In this document: positions 43,906 through 53,507 of the stretch, one piece after another
How the letters are laid out: each line of letters starts with the position of its first letter
Position numbering within the stretch: position 1 is the stretch's first letter
From: Agrobacterium vitis
GTDB lineage: Bacteria; Pseudomonadota; Alphaproteobacteria; Rhizobiales; Rhizobiaceae
DNA length: 64,000 nucleotides
Reading direction: 5' to 3'
Assembly (NCBI RefSeq): GCF_013337045.2
Contig: NZ_CP118260.1
Span: 868,001 to 932,000 of the forward strand
The notes under the pieces: model-generated
What the model saw: the letters and a program-made list of their open reading frames with translations, nothing else
What the model was told of the DNA's origin: nothing
Databases searched by the model: none
Position numbers and translations under genes: made by a program

Positions 43906-45387
43906 ATGAAAAAAATTGAACGATACCAGCGAGACTGGTTCTCGAATATTCGTGGCGATGTCCTGTCGGGCATTGTCGTGGCCCTTGCCCTTATTCCTGA
44001 AGCCATCGGCTTCTCGGTGATTGCCGGGGTCGATCCGAAGATCGGTCTGTTTGCCTCGGTTATCATCGCCTGCGTATCCGCCATCTGCGGTGGGCGTCCC
44101 GGAATGATTTCCGCTGCCACCGCCGCAACCGCAGTGTTGATCGGTGGATTGGTCAAGGACCACGGCATTCAATATTTGTTTGCCGCAACGGTGCTGATGG
44201 GCCTGCTGCAAATTCTGGCGGGCTTCCTGAAGCTCGGGCGTTTGATGCGCTTCGTGTCGCGTTCGGTGATGACGGGCTTCGTCAATGCCCTGGCGATCCT
44301 GATCTTTATGGCGCAATTGCCGGAATTGCTTGGCCGCCCACCATCGACTTTCGTGATGATCGGTGTGGCGCTTGCCATCATCTATCTCTTCCCGCGTCTC
44401 ACCAAGGCGGTGCCGTCGCCGCTGGTGGCAATCGCCGTGCTGACGGCTGCGACCTGGTGGTTTGGGTGGGATGTCCGCAGCGTCAGCGACCTCGGCGAAT
44501 TGCCGTCCAGCCTGCCATTGTTCGGCTGGCCGCAGGTGCCGCTGACCTTCGAGACGTTGCAGATCATTTTCCCGTATTCCATCGCGCTTGCCGCCGTTGG
44601 CTTGCTTGAATCGCTGCTGACGGCCCAGATCGTCGATGATATGACGGATACGCAAAGCAACAAGAGCCAGGAATGCATCGGCCAGGGCGCAAGCAATATC
44701 GCTTCCGGCCTGTTCGGTGGCATGGGCGGCTGCGCAATGATCGGCCAATCGGTGATCAATATCTCGTCGGGTGGGCGAGGGCGACTTTCGACCTTCATGG
44801 CCGGTGGCTTCCTGCTTGTGCTGCTGCTGGTGCTGGACGATATACTGCGGGTCGTTCCCATGGCCGCGCTGGTGGCAATCATGATCATGGTGTCGATCGG
44901 CACGTTTTCCTGGCGGTCGATCATCGACCTGCGCACCAACCCTCCATCCTCGTCGCTGGTCATGCTGGCAACCGTCGTGACTGTTGTTGCCACCCATGAC
45001 CTGTCGAAAGGCGTGCTGGTCGGCGTGCTGCTATCGGGCGTGTTCTTTGCCGGTAAAGTGGCGCGGATGGTGCATATCAAAGCCGAAGATCATGCCGATG
45101 GCGCAAGGCTGTACCGCGTGGACGGGCAGATTTTCTTTGCGTCCTCCGAAGCCTTTATCGCCGCCTTCGATTTTGATGACGATGTGAAATCCATCACCAT
45201 CGACGTTACCCAGGCGCATTTCTGGGACATTACCGCGGTTGGCGCCCTCGACAAAGTGGTGCTGAAGTTCCGTGCCAAGGGCGCTGTGGTGGATGTGAAG
45301 GGGCTGAATGTGGCCAGCGCCCATATGATGGATCGCTTTGCCCTGCATCGTGATCCGCAAGCCATTCTCAGCGCGGGTGGGCATTGA
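43906..45387 (+). CDS. SulP-family anion transporter with STAS domain
   Basis: A 493-residue inner-membrane protein. About 11 segments ([20 protein letters not shown] begins the SulP signature) precede a C-terminal cytoplasmic STAS domain (about residues 395-490, [19 protein letters not shown]). SulP carriers move sulfate, bicarbonate or related anions. A role beside the nitrate genes is possible, but it is separated from them by a small RNA and faces the opposite way. No clear ribosome site was seen at the ATG. Confidence 0.9.
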   Translation: MKKIERYQRDWFSNIRGDVLSGIVVALALIPEAIGFSVIAGVDPKIGLFASVIIACVSAICGGRPGMISAATAATAVLIGGLVKDHGIQYLFAATVLMGLLQILAGFLKLGRLMRFVSRSVMTGFVNALAILIFMAQLPELLGRPPSTFVMIGVALAIIYLFPRLTKAVPSPLVAIAVLTAATWWFGWDVRSVSDLGELPSSLPLFGWPQVPLTFETLQIIFPYSIALAAVGLLESLLTAQIVDDMTDTQSNKSQECIGQGASNIASGLFGGMGGCAMIGQSVINISSGGRGRLSTFMAGGFLLVLLLVLDDILRVVPMAALVAIMIMVSIGTFSWRSIIDLRTNPPSSSLVMLATVVTVVATHDLSKGVLVGVLLSGVFFAGKVARMVHIKAEDHADGARLYRVDGQIFFASSEAFIAAFDFDDDVKSITIDVTQAHFWDITAVGALDKVVLKFRAKGAVVDVKGLNVASAHMMDRFALHRDPQAILSAGGH

Positions 45388-45477
45388 TACGATTGGTGAT
45401 TGACGAGGGAATTCGGATGAGGACCGGATGAGCAATTCGCTACGCGCATAGCGCATGGCTGACGTGCGAAAAACTGC

Positions 45478-45506
45478 CTCGAAATTGTGCGAAAATCAGG
45501 TATAAC
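45478..45506 (+). promoter_or_regulatory. Candidate promoter of the hairpin-array small RNA
   Basis: TATAAC (45501-45506) is a good -10 box, with CTCGAA (45478-45483) 17 bases upstream as a partial -35 of RpoH-like CTTGAA type. A start near 45513 would place the first hairpin at the very 5' end of the RNA. Confidence 0.6.
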
Positions 45507-45512
45507 TCTTTT

Positions 45513-45677
45513 CATCGAAGCAATGCATCCTCCTCCCGCAAAGCTTCGATATACCGAGCCAGCTTCTCCTCCTCCCAGAGCGGCCCGTCGGAATGACGGC
45601 ACTCCTCCTCCCAGTCGTCATTCGGTTCTTTTCGAAAAGCCTGCCGCACCTCCTCCCGCGGCAGGCTTTTCGTTTTT
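45513..45677 (+). ncRNA. Cuckoo/CcsR-like small RNA with four CCTCCTCCC-loop hairpins
   Basis: Four consecutive inverted repeats each present the exact nine-base string CCTCCTCCC in the loop (at 45529, 45568, 45604 and 45649). Stems: ATCGAAGC/GCTTCGAT; a weaker GCC-GCT/AGC-GGC; GAATGACG/CGTCATTC; and a perfect 15-pair stem at the end followed by T5. This matches the alphaproteobacterial anti-Shine-Dalgarno small RNAs (cuckoo family, CcsR in Rhodobacter), whose loops can pair with ribosome sites or with regulators. The proline-rich frame across it (45487-45708) is a by-product of the repeated CCTCCTCCC. It lies between sulP and cysG. Confidence 0.85.
45633..45677 (+). terminator. Terminator hairpin of the small RNA
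   Basis: CGAAAAGCCTGCCGC and GCGGCAGGCTTTTCG form a perfect 15-pair stem around ACCTCCTCCC, followed by TTTTT. The final hairpin of the array doubles as the transcript end, so the anti-Shine-Dalgarno string is also shown in the terminator loop. Confidence 0.88.
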
Positions 45678-45702
45678 GGAGGGTTTTCTCTTAGCCGCCT
45701 TT

Positions 45703-47184
45703 TTATGAAGCCGCTAATTGCTGTTCTGCCTGTTCGGGGAAAGCAGTCTGCATTGCTGTGCCTGGCTGGGCAAAGGCCGCGCCAACGCCGATGAGGATCG
45801 GGTTGCTGACGCCAAGGGTGGCGACCGCATCGGCGAGATCCCCGACCGTTCCACGCCAACTTGTCTGTTGCGCACGGCTGATTGAGGTCATCGCCACTGC
45901 TTGCGTGTTGGAAGCCATGCCCGCCGCCATGAGATTTTCGGCAATCCGGCCCGCCATCCGACCGCCCATATAGAAGATCGTCGTGACGGATGGATCGGCC
46001 ATATCGCGCCAGTTGAGGCTTTCCGGCAGGTCGCCATGCCGGGAATGGCCGGTCACCAATCGCAGCGATTGAGCGTGATCGCGGTGGGTGAGCGAAATGC
46101 CAAGCGCTGCCGCCATGGCGCTGGCTGAGGTAATGCCGGGTACGACATCCACGGTAATGCCCTCATTCGCCAGGCGGGCGATTTCCTCGCCTGCTCGCCC
46201 GAAAATCATCGGATCGCCGGATTTCAGCCGCACCACGCGCTTGCCAGCCTTGGCAAACCGCACCATCATCTCGTTGATATCGTCCTGCTTGCAGCTTTCC
46301 CGGCCGCCACGCTTGCCAACCAGCATGCGCTTTGCCTCACGGCGGGCAAGTTCGAGAACGTCAGGGGAGACCAGATCATCAAACAGGATGACATCGGCGG
46401 CTTGCAGCGCCCGCACGGCTTTCAGGGTCAATAGTTCCGCATCGCCCGGCCCCGCGCCGACCAGTGTGACCCGCCCAAGTGCCGGGGTGTTTGCGAGCCT
46501 GGCCGCCTCGTTCAGCAGCAAGTCCTCCTCATTGTCCTGCGGCGGTGCATTGCCGGCAAACGCGCGGTCCACGAACCGTTCCCAGAATGTGCGGCGCGAT
46601 GCGCCGGGTGCCAGCTTTTCATTGATCCGGCCACGGATCGCTTGTGCCAGTTCCGCCCATGGTTTGAGCGCTGGTGGCAGCAGGGTTTCAATCCGCCGCC
46701 GGATAGCCTGGCCGAGGATTGGTGCCGCTCCATCGGTGGAAATCGCTACCACGACCGGCGAGCGGTTGACGATGGAGCCGAACTGGAATTGGCAATAGGC
46801 GGGCTTGTCGATGACATTGACCGGCACGCCTGCCGCTTTCGCCGCGCAATAGAACGCCTTGGCCTCGTCCTCCGTCTCGCAATCGGCAAGCGCCAAAGCG
46901 GCGTTTTCAAAAATGCCGATATGCCAGCAATGGGGATGAAGGACCATGCGGTCCTGCTCTTCAAGGAGGGTGCGGAAGGTATCGGACAATTCGTCCTCTG
47001 CGCAGAACACCTCGACATCAGCGCCGCAGGCAGCCAACAATTCCGCCTTCCAGGCTGCCCCTTCCGAACCACCGGCGACGATGACCCGCTTGCCCTCCAG
47101 CGCCCAGAAGACTGGCAGTTTGGAAAGCGGTGCGACCCGTTCCGGGCGGCGGGAGTTATTCTGCGGCAAGGATTTGAACAGCAT
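45703..47184 (-). CDS. cysG: Siroheme synthase (CysG-type multifunctional)
   Basis: A 493-residue enzyme making siroheme from uroporphyrinogen III. Residues about 15-215 are the precorrin-2 dehydrogenase/ferrochelatase part (VIVAGGSEGAAWKAELLAAC; VVAISTDGAAPILGQAIRRR). Residues about 235-480 are the SAM methyltransferase (VTLVGAGPGDAELLTLKAVR, LKSGDPMIFGRAGEEI, TSASAMAAALGISLTHRD). Siroheme is the cofactor of NirB. The start overlaps the end of nasA by 29 bases, making cysG the last gene of the nitrate operon. Confidence 0.95.
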   Translation of the reverse strand: MLFKSLPQNNSRRPERVAPLSKLPVFWALEGKRVIVAGGSEGAAWKAELLAACGADVEVFCAEDELSDTFRTLLEEQDRMVLHPHCWHIGIFENAALALADCETEDEAKAFYCAAKAAGVPVNVIDKPAYCQFQFGSIVNRSPVVVAISTDGAAPILGQAIRRRIETLLPPALKPWAELAQAIRGRINEKLAPGASRRTFWERFVDRAFAGNAPPQDNEEDLLLNEAARLANTPALGRVTLVGAGPGDAELLTLKAVRALQAADVILFDDLVSPDVLELARREAKRMLVGKRGGRESCKQDDINEMMVRFAKAGKRVVRLKSGDPMIFGRAGEEIARLANEGITVDVVPGITSASAMAAALGISLTHRDHAQSLRLVTGHSRHGDLPESLNWRDMADPSVTTIFYMGGRMAGRIAENLMAAGMASNTQAVAMTSISRAQQTSWRGTVGDLADAVATLGVSNPILIGVGAAFAQPGTAMQTAFPEQAEQQLAAS

Positions 47185-49843
47185 CGATAATCCTCCTGAT
47201 TTCGGCGCGGCAGGAGCCGCAATTGGTTCCAGCAGACAGGCTCAGGCCGACGGCTTCGACTGTGCAGCAGCCGTCCCTGACAGCATTGGTGATCTGGTTG
47301 ATCCCGACCGAGAAACACGAACAGACAATCGCACCCGGATCGATCTGGCCCGCACCTGGCCGTCCGGCAATCAGCGCCAAACGGGTACGGCGGTCGGTAA
47401 AGTCGTCGCCAAGCCGGGCGCTGGTCCAATTGCGTGACACCGCAACCGGTTGGCTCGCCATGAATAGCGCGGCGCAAAGCCTGCCTGCGTCAAAAAACGC
47501 CAGACGGACATCGCCACTGGCATGGTCGCTATAGCCGATCATCTCTGCGGTGGCGGGTACGGCAAGCGCGGTTCTCGCCCATTTTTCCCAATCTTGGACA
47601 TTCTCAAACGCCAGTTCCAGCCGCCAGCCATGCTCGGCCTTGGCCAAAGCCCAATAGGAAGCGTCCAGACCTGAGCTATCAAGACCGCCCGGCTTTTGGG
47701 CGGACACGGCAAAACCATAGGCCTTTGCCGCATAGGGCTTTGCCGCGACGGCCACATGTTTCAGCGCTGGTTGACCCGAAACCGGGTCCACCCGCGAGGG
47801 TACGAGACTATCGATGCGGGCCAATGAGGCGGTTTCGCCGGTCCAGTGCATCGGCACGAAAATGGCGCCACGGCTTTGGCGGCCGGTCAAAAGCGCGCGA
47901 ACGATCACCCGGCTGCCGGTCTCACTGGAAATCTCCACCAGGGCCGCATCGGCAATACCCAGATTGGCGGCGTCCAGCGGGTGGATTTCCGCGAAGGGTT
48001 CGGCCAGATGCGCCGACAGCCTCGCGCTTTTTGCCGTCCGAGTCATCGTATGCCAATGATCGCGCACCCGCCCGGTATTGAGGGTGAGGGGAAAATCCTG
48101 GCTTGCCCTATCCGGTATTGTGGCTTCGCAGGCAATGAAACGGGCTTTGCCATCGGGATGATAAAAGCCGCCATTGGCGAAAAACCGGCTTTCCGCCGCA
48201 GGCTCGCCCTGTCTCTGTGGCCATTGGAAGGGGGAAAGCGCTTGATAGTCTACATCAGTGATCGCGCCATAAGCGCCGATATCGAAATCGCGGGTGCCAT
48301 TGTTTTCAAAGCCCGATAGGGCGGCATGTTCGGCAAAGATTTCGGCGGGTAACTGATAGGCAAAGGCGTTACCAAAGCCCATGCGGCGGCCAACCTCCGC
48401 CATCTGCCACCAGTCTGCCCTGGCCTCGCCGGGGGCTGGTTTGAAGGGTCGCTGGCGGGAAATCCGTCGTTCGGAATTGGTGACAGTGCCGGATTTTTCG
48501 CCCCAGCCCGCCGCTGGCAGCAGCACATGCGCCAGCTTTGCCGTATCGGTATCGGCCTGCATGTCGGAGACGACAACGAAGGGGCAGGCGGCGATCGCCG
48601 CCTTGACGGCATCCGCATCGGGCATGGAAACGACAGGATTGGTGGACATGATCCACAGCGCCTTGATCCGGCCATCGGCCACCGCCTGGAACATCTCCAC
48701 GGCCTTCAGGCCCGGCTTTTCGGCCATGGTGGGTGAGGCCCAGAACCGCTGAACGCGATCCCGATCCGTGGGATTGCCCAGTTCCATATGGGCGGCCAGC
48801 ATGTTGGCGAGGCCGCCGACCTCGCGTCCGCCCATGGCATTCGGCTGGCCGGTCAGCGAAAACGGTCCCATACCGGGTCTGCCGATCCGTCCGGTCGCCA
48901 GATGGCAATTGATGATCGCATTGACTTTGTCGGTGCCAAGCGACGACTGGTTGACGCCCTGGCTATAGCAGGTCACGTTTTTTTCCGTCGCGGCAAACAG
49001 CTGGAAAAACTGCCGCAACTGCATGGCAGGCAGGCCGGTCTTCTCCATCAGATCGCCAAGCGATTGACCGGCAGCGGCGGCAAACGCGTCCGCAAAGCCA
49101 TTCGTATGGGCGGCAATATAGGATTGGTCGATGCTGCCGGTTTCGACCAGATGCGCCAGCAAGCCGTTGAACAGCGCCACATCGCCATCCGGGCGGATGG
49201 AAAGATGCAGGTCGGCAATGTCGGAGGTCGCGGTGCGGCGCGGATCGATCACCACCACTTTCAAGCCGGGGCGCTTTGCCTTTTCCGCAGCAATCCGCTG
49301 ATAGAGCACCGGATGGCACCAGCCCATATTGGAGCCGACCAGCACGATGAGATCGGCCAGTTCCAGGTCTCCGTAGGTGCCGGGAACGGTATCGGAGCCG
49401 AAGGCGCGCTTATGGCCAGCGACCGAAGAGGCCATGCAGAGACGCGAATTGGTGTCGATATTGGCCGAGCCGATAAAACCCTTTATCAGTTTGTTGGCGA
49501 CGTAATAATCCTCTGTCAGCAATTGGCCGGAGAGATAGAAAGCGACCGAATCCGGCCCGTGCTCGGCAATGCTGCGGGAAAACCTTTCGGCGACGAGATC
49601 AAGCGCCATATCCCAGGTCTGGCGCTCGCCGTAAACGGTCGGGTAGAGGGCCCTTCCATCCAGATCCATGGTTTCACCCAGCGCCGAGCCCTTGGAACAG
49701 AGCCTGCCAAAATTGGCTGGATGATCCGGGTCGCCCTTGATGCTGACGGCACCATTGTCCTCAACCTTGGTGTCCTCGACCTTGGCAATCACGCCGCAGC
49801 CGACGCCGCAATAGGGACAGGTGGTTTTCGTCTCAGCGGACAT
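47156..49843 (-). CDS. nasA: Assimilatory nitrate reductase catalytic subunit
   Basis: An 895-residue molybdenum enzyme reducing nitrate to nitrite in the cytosol. The [4Fe-4S] cysteines are Cys9, Cys12 and Cys16 (CPYCGVGC) and Cys49 (GRLCSKG). The long molybdopterin-guanine-dinucleotide body follows, and the C-terminal 60 residues carry a BFD-type [2Fe-2S] site (VCSCFSVG, CGSCRAEI). This NasA/NarB form with an extra C-terminal cluster is usual in alphaproteobacteria. It is five bases downstream of nirD. Confidence 0.96.
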   Translation of the reverse strand: MSAETKTTCPYCGVGCGVIAKVEDTKVEDNGAVSIKGDPDHPANFGRLCSKGSALGETMDLDGRALYPTVYGERQTWDMALDLVAERFSRSIAEHGPDSVAFYLSGQLLTEDYYVANKLIKGFIGSANIDTNSRLCMASSVAGHKRAFGSDTVPGTYGDLELADLIVLVGSNMGWCHPVLYQRIAAEKAKRPGLKVVVIDPRRTATSDIADLHLSIRPDGDVALFNGLLAHLVETGSIDQSYIAAHTNGFADAFAAAAGQSLGDLMEKTGLPAMQLRQFFQLFAATEKNVTCYSQGVNQSSLGTDKVNAIINCHLATGRIGRPGMGPFSLTGQPNAMGGREVGGLANMLAAHMELGNPTDRDRVQRFWASPTMAEKPGLKAVEMFQAVADGRIKALWIMSTNPVVSMPDADAVKAAIAACPFVVVSDMQADTDTAKLAHVLLPAAGWGEKSGTVTNSERRISRQRPFKPAPGEARADWWQMAEVGRRMGFGNAFAYQLPAEIFAEHAALSGFENNGTRDFDIGAYGAITDVDYQALSPFQWPQRQGEPAAESRFFANGGFYHPDGKARFIACEATIPDRASQDFPLTLNTGRVRDHWHTMTRTAKSARLSAHLAEPFAEIHPLDAANLGIADAALVEISSETGSRVIVRALLTGRQSRGAIFVPMHWTGETASLARIDSLVPSRVDPVSGQPALKHVAVAAKPYAAKAYGFAVSAQKPGGLDSSGLDASYWALAKAEHGWRLELAFENVQDWEKWARTALAVPATAEMIGYSDHASGDVRLAFFDAGRLCAALFMASQPVAVSRNWTSARLGDDFTDRRTRLALIAGRPGAGQIDPGAIVCSCFSVGINQITNAVRDGCCTVEAVGLSLSAGTNCGSCRAEIRRIIDAVQILAAE

Positions 49844-49848
49844 GATGC

Positions 49849-50184
49849 TTACTCCGCTGCCTGCAACAGGCTTTCGATGGCTATGGAGAGCACACCTTCG
49901 ACATTACGCACCGCGATTGTGCGTACTGCCCCCTCGTCGGCACCCAGCGCTTTGCCGCTTTCCAGCGAAATCACCCAATTGTGCAGCGGGCAGGTGACCG
50001 CCTTGCCATGGACGATGCCCTGGCTGAGTGGGCCACCCTTGTGCGGGCAATGGTCCTCGATGGCGAAGACCTCGTTTTCGGCGGTGCGAAACACCGCGAT
50101 CTTGCCCTGAGGGGTTTTTACGCAGCGCGCGCCGCGCAGCGGAATGTCATCGATATGGCCGATAGAGGTCCAGTTCTGATCCAT
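49849..50184 (-). CDS. nirD: Nitrite reductase small subunit with Rieske ligands
   Basis: A 111-residue Rieske-fold partner of NirB. Both Rieske ligand pairs are intact: Cys46-x-His48 (CPHKGG) and Cys65-x2-His68 (CPLHNW), so it could hold a [2Fe-2S] cluster, unlike some NirD proteins that have lost the ligands. The ATG at 50184 is fixed by its position four bases past the nirB stop; the frame open beyond it overlaps nirB. Confidence 0.94.
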   Translation of the reverse strand: MDQNWTSIGHIDDIPLRGARCVKTPQGKIAVFRTAENEVFAIEDHCPHKGGPLSQGIVHGKAVTCPLHNWVISLESGKALGADEGAVRTIAVRNVEGVLSIAIESLLQAAE

Positions 50185-50188
50185 GATC

Positions 50189-52636
50189 TCACTCCGCTGC
50201 CTGGGTGTAACCGACGGTCGCCATCGGCTTGAACTCATGCTTGTCCTTACCGGAGACGCGCTCCGACCAGGGATCGACCTGGGCGAATGTCTGGCTGAAA
50301 ACGAAGCGGTCGAAATAGGTCTTGCGCTTGGTTTCATCCTCCATGATCTGGCGGCGCACCTCGTCATGGCCAATGCGTTTTGCCCATTTATAGATCCGCT
50401 CCAGATAGCGGCCCTGTTCGCGGTACATCTGGGTCAGCGCAACGATATGCTCCAGCGCCTCTTCCTCGGTTTTGACGAGGCCAAGAACATCGGTACCCTT
50501 GATGTCGAGACCGGCGGCACCGGCGAAATGGATCTCGTAGCCTGAATCGACGCAGATGACGCCGATATCCTTGCAGGTCGCTTCGGCGCAATTGCGCGGA
50601 CAGCCGGAGACGGCCAATTTCAACTTGGCGGGCGTCCAGGAGCCCCACATGAACTTTTCAAGCTTGATGCCAAATCCGGTGGAATCCTGCGTGCCGAACC
50701 GGCACCAGTCGGAGCCGACGCAGGTCTTTACCGTGCGCAGCCCCTTGGCATAGGCCTGGCCGGAGACGAAGCCTGCCTTGCCGAGATCGGCCCAGACGGC
50801 GGGTAGATCTTCCTTTTCGATGCCCAGCAGGTCGATGCGCTGGCCGCCGGTGACCTTGACCATGGGAATGTCGAACTTATCGACCACATCAGCAATGGCG
50901 CGCAGTTCGGCAGCATTGGTGACGCCGCCCCACATGCGCGGCACGACCGAATAGGTGCCGTCCTTCTGGATATTGGCATGGACGCGCTCATTGATGAACC
51001 GCGACTGGTAGTCATCGGCATATTCATCCGGCCAATCGCAGACGAGGTAATAGTTAAGCGCCGGGCGGCATTTGGCGCAGCCGCAGGAGCTTTTCCATTC
51101 CAGTTCCTGCATGACGGCAGGGATGGTCTTCAGCCCTTTGGCCTTGATCAACCGGCGTACGTCATCATGGCCAAGGTCGGTGCAGGCGCAGATCGGCGTG
51201 ACGGCCTTGGGGTTATAGGCATCACCCAGCGTCAGCGCCATGACCTGCTCGACAAGGCCGGTGCAATTGCCGCAGGAGGCGGAGGCTTTCGTATGGGCGC
51301 GCACCTCATCCAGCGAGGTCAGGCCTTTGCCGGTAATGGTCGAGACGATCTTGCCCTTGCACACGCCGTTGCAGCCGCAGATTTCCGCATCATCCGGCAA
51401 GGCTGCAACGGCCGCCATAGGGTCCAGCGGTGTCCCCCCCTGGTAGGACTGGCCGAAAATAAGCGTGTCGCGCATCTGCGAAATATCGGTGCCGCGCTTC
51501 ATCAGATCGAAGAACCACGAGCCATCACCGGTTTCGCCGTAAAGCACGGCGCCGATAATGCGGTTATCCTTCAGCACCAGCCGCTTATAGATGCCGGATG
51601 AGGCATCACGCAGCACGATTTCTTCACGGTCAGGCGCTTCTGCAAAATCCCCGGCGGAAAACAGGTTGATGCCGGTGACCTTGAGCTTGGTATTGACGAC
51701 GGAGCCGTGATATTCGGCCTGACCGCCGGTCAGCCGGTCGGCCAGCACCCGGGCGCTTTCATAGAGTGGCGCAACCAGGCCATAGCACATGCCGCGATGC
51801 TCGGCACATTCGCCAAGTGCAAAGATCGAAGCGTCCGACGTCTGCATGCCGTCATCAACGACAATGCCGCGATTGACGGCAAGCCCGGCATCCTTGGCCA
51901 ACTGCGAGGCTGGACGGATACCGACCGCCATCACCACCATGTCGCCCGCAATCACCCGGCCGTCTTCCAGCTCAATGCCTTCGACTTTGTCCGTGCCGAG
52001 GATCGCCTTGGTATTGGCCTTGGTGATGATCTCGATGCCCCGTTCGGCAAGCGCCTTTTCCAGAAGATAGGCGGCGGCTGGGTCGAGCTGGCGCTCCATG
52101 ATGGTCGGCATCAGGTGAATGACGGTGACCTCCATGCCCTGGCGCTTCAAGCCATAGGCGGCTTCAAGCCCCAGCAGCCCCGCGCCGATGATGATGGCCC
52201 GGCCCTGGCCCTTGCTGATCTCCAGCATTTTCTCGACATCATCGAGATCGCGATAGGCGAGCACGCCGGGCAGTTGATGGCCGGGGACCGGAATGATGAA
52301 GGGCAGGGAGCCGGTGGCAATCACCAGCTTGTCATAGGCGGCGGTGATGCCGTTTTCCGAGGTCACGGTTTTTGCCTGCCGGTCGATGCCGGAGACTTTC
52401 GCACCGCGATGCAGGGTCACACCATGGGTTTCATACCATTGATCGTTATGGATGATGATGTCTTCATAGGCTTTTTCGCCCGACAGCACCGGCGAGAGCA
52501 TGATGCGGTCGTAATTGACGCGCGGCTCGGCATTGAAAACGGTAACGTCATAAAGGCCGGGCGCTTTTTCAAACAGCTCTTCCAGCATCCGGCCCGGCGC
52601 CATGCCATTGCCGATGATAACCAGTTTTTCCGCCAT
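50189..52636 (-). CDS. nirB: NADH-dependent nitrite reductase large subunit
   Basis: An 815-residue enzyme reducing nitrite to ammonia. From the N-terminus: FAD/NADH oxidoreductase domain (LVIIGNGMAPGRMLEELF; AIIIGAGLLGLEAAYGL), two BFD-type [2Fe-2S] regions (CGCNGVCKGK...CGNC; CACTDLG...CGCAKC), then a sulfite/nitrite reductase half with the siroheme/[4Fe-4S] cysteines CVGSDWC and CPRNC. The order and length match classic NirB. It begins six bases after nrtC. Confidence 0.97.
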   Translation of the reverse strand: MAEKLVIIGNGMAPGRMLEELFEKAPGLYDVTVFNAEPRVNYDRIMLSPVLSGEKAYEDIIIHNDQWYETHGVTLHRGAKVSGIDRQAKTVTSENGITAAYDKLVIATGSLPFIIPVPGHQLPGVLAYRDLDDVEKMLEISKGQGRAIIIGAGLLGLEAAYGLKRQGMEVTVIHLMPTIMERQLDPAAAYLLEKALAERGIEIITKANTKAILGTDKVEGIELEDGRVIAGDMVVMAVGIRPASQLAKDAGLAVNRGIVVDDGMQTSDASIFALGECAEHRGMCYGLVAPLYESARVLADRLTGGQAEYHGSVVNTKLKVTGINLFSAGDFAEAPDREEIVLRDASSGIYKRLVLKDNRIIGAVLYGETGDGSWFFDLMKRGTDISQMRDTLIFGQSYQGGTPLDPMAAVAALPDDAEICGCNGVCKGKIVSTITGKGLTSLDEVRAHTKASASCGNCTGLVEQVMALTLGDAYNPKAVTPICACTDLGHDDVRRLIKAKGLKTIPAVMQELEWKSSCGCAKCRPALNYYLVCDWPDEYADDYQSRFINERVHANIQKDGTYSVVPRMWGGVTNAAELRAIADVVDKFDIPMVKVTGGQRIDLLGIEKEDLPAVWADLGKAGFVSGQAYAKGLRTVKTCVGSDWCRFGTQDSTGFGIKLEKFMWGSWTPAKLKLAVSGCPRNCAEATCKDIGVICVDSGYEIHFAGAAGLDIKGTDVLGLVKTEEEALEHIVALTQMYREQGRYLERIYKWAKRIGHDEVRRQIMEDETKRKTYFDRFVFSQTFAQVDPWSERVSGKDKHEFKPMATVGYTQAAE

Positions 52637-52642
52637 AGTGTT

Positions 52643-53440
52643 TTACTCCGCGGCTTCGACGAAGCGGTGACGTTCGTAAAGGAACTTCAACACGGCTTCG
52701 CGGGATTTGAGATAGGTCCGGTCTCCGGCCAATGCGATACGGTCACGAACGCGCGGGATCGGCACATCAAGCACTTCACCGATCTTTGCGGCGGGGCCGT
52801 TGGTCATCATCACGATCCGGTCGGAGAGCAGCACGGCCTCATCGACATCATGGGTAATCATGATCATCGTATTGCCGAGGCGCGCATGGATTTCCATCAC
52901 GGCGTCCTGCAAATGGGCGCGGGTCAGCGCGTCCAGTGCCCCGAACGGCTCGTCCAGCAGCAGGATTTTCGGCTCCATGGCCAGCGCCCGGGCAATGCCG
53001 ACCCGCTGTTTCATGCCACCGGAAATCTCGGCAGGCCGCTTGTCTTTCGCATGACCCATCTGCACAAGATCGAGATTGCGCATCACCCAGTCATGCTTTT
53101 CGGCCTTGGTCTTGCGGCCAGCAAACACCTTGGAGACGGCGAGATTGACGTTTTCATACACTGTCAGCCACGGCAGCAGCGAATGGTTCTGAAACACCAC
53201 GGCCCGTTCCGGCCCCGGCGCGTTGACCTCGGTGTTTTCCAGCAGGATCGCGCCTGCGGTCACGCGGGTCAGACCGGCAATCAGGTTCAGCAGCGTGGAC
53301 TTGCCGCAGCCGGAATGGCCGATGATCGAGACGAACTCACCCTTACCGATGGAAAGGGAGACATCCTTCAACACCTCGGTCTTTGTGCCGGATCGTCCGA
53401 AGCTTTTGTCGATATGGTCGATTTTCAGATAGGCATTCAT
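52643..53440 (-). CDS. nrtC: Nitrate/nitrite ABC transporter ATP-binding protein
   Basis: A 265-residue ATPase of the nitrate/sulfonate/taurine class. Walker A GHSGCGKST, signature ISGGMKQRVGIARAL, Walker B ILLLDEPFGALDALTR and H-loop ITHDVDEAVLLSD are all normal. It lacks the extra NrtA-like domain of cyanobacterial NrtC and is closer to NrtD in form; the rhizobial name nrtC is used here. The ATG at 53440 has GAGAGGCCGTT; the longer frame upstream covers the repeat at 53475. Confidence 0.93.
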   Translation of the reverse strand: MNAYLKIDHIDKSFGRSGTKTEVLKDVSLSIGKGEFVSIIGHSGCGKSTLLNLIAGLTRVTAGAILLENTEVNAPGPERAVVFQNHSLLPWLTVYENVNLAVSKVFAGRKTKAEKHDWVMRNLDLVQMGHAKDKRPAEISGGMKQRVGIARALAMEPKILLLDEPFGALDALTRAHLQDAVMEIHARLGNTMIMITHDVDEAVLLSDRIVMMTNGPAAKIGEVLDVPIPRVRDRIALAGDRTYLKSREAVLKFLYERHRFVEAAE

Positions 53441-53474
53441 AACGGCCTCTCTTTCTGTTTTGCGCATGACCGGA

Positions 53475-53507
53475 CGGAAAACCGCTTCACACTTTTCCTG
53501 GTCATGC
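53475..53507. repeat. Dispersed intergenic repeat, copy 2
   Basis: The core GGAAAACCGCTTCACACTTT followed by TCCTGGTCATGCT differs from copy 1 (3901-3934) at only a few positions. It fills much of the 67-base gap between nrtB and nrtC, the only sizeable gap inside the nitrate operon. Confidence 0.55.

Noticed and set aside
45487..45708. Proline-rich 73-codon frame between sulP and cysG
   Set aside because: It results from the repeated CCTCCTCCC loops and stem sequences of the small RNA, without a ribosome site or domain.
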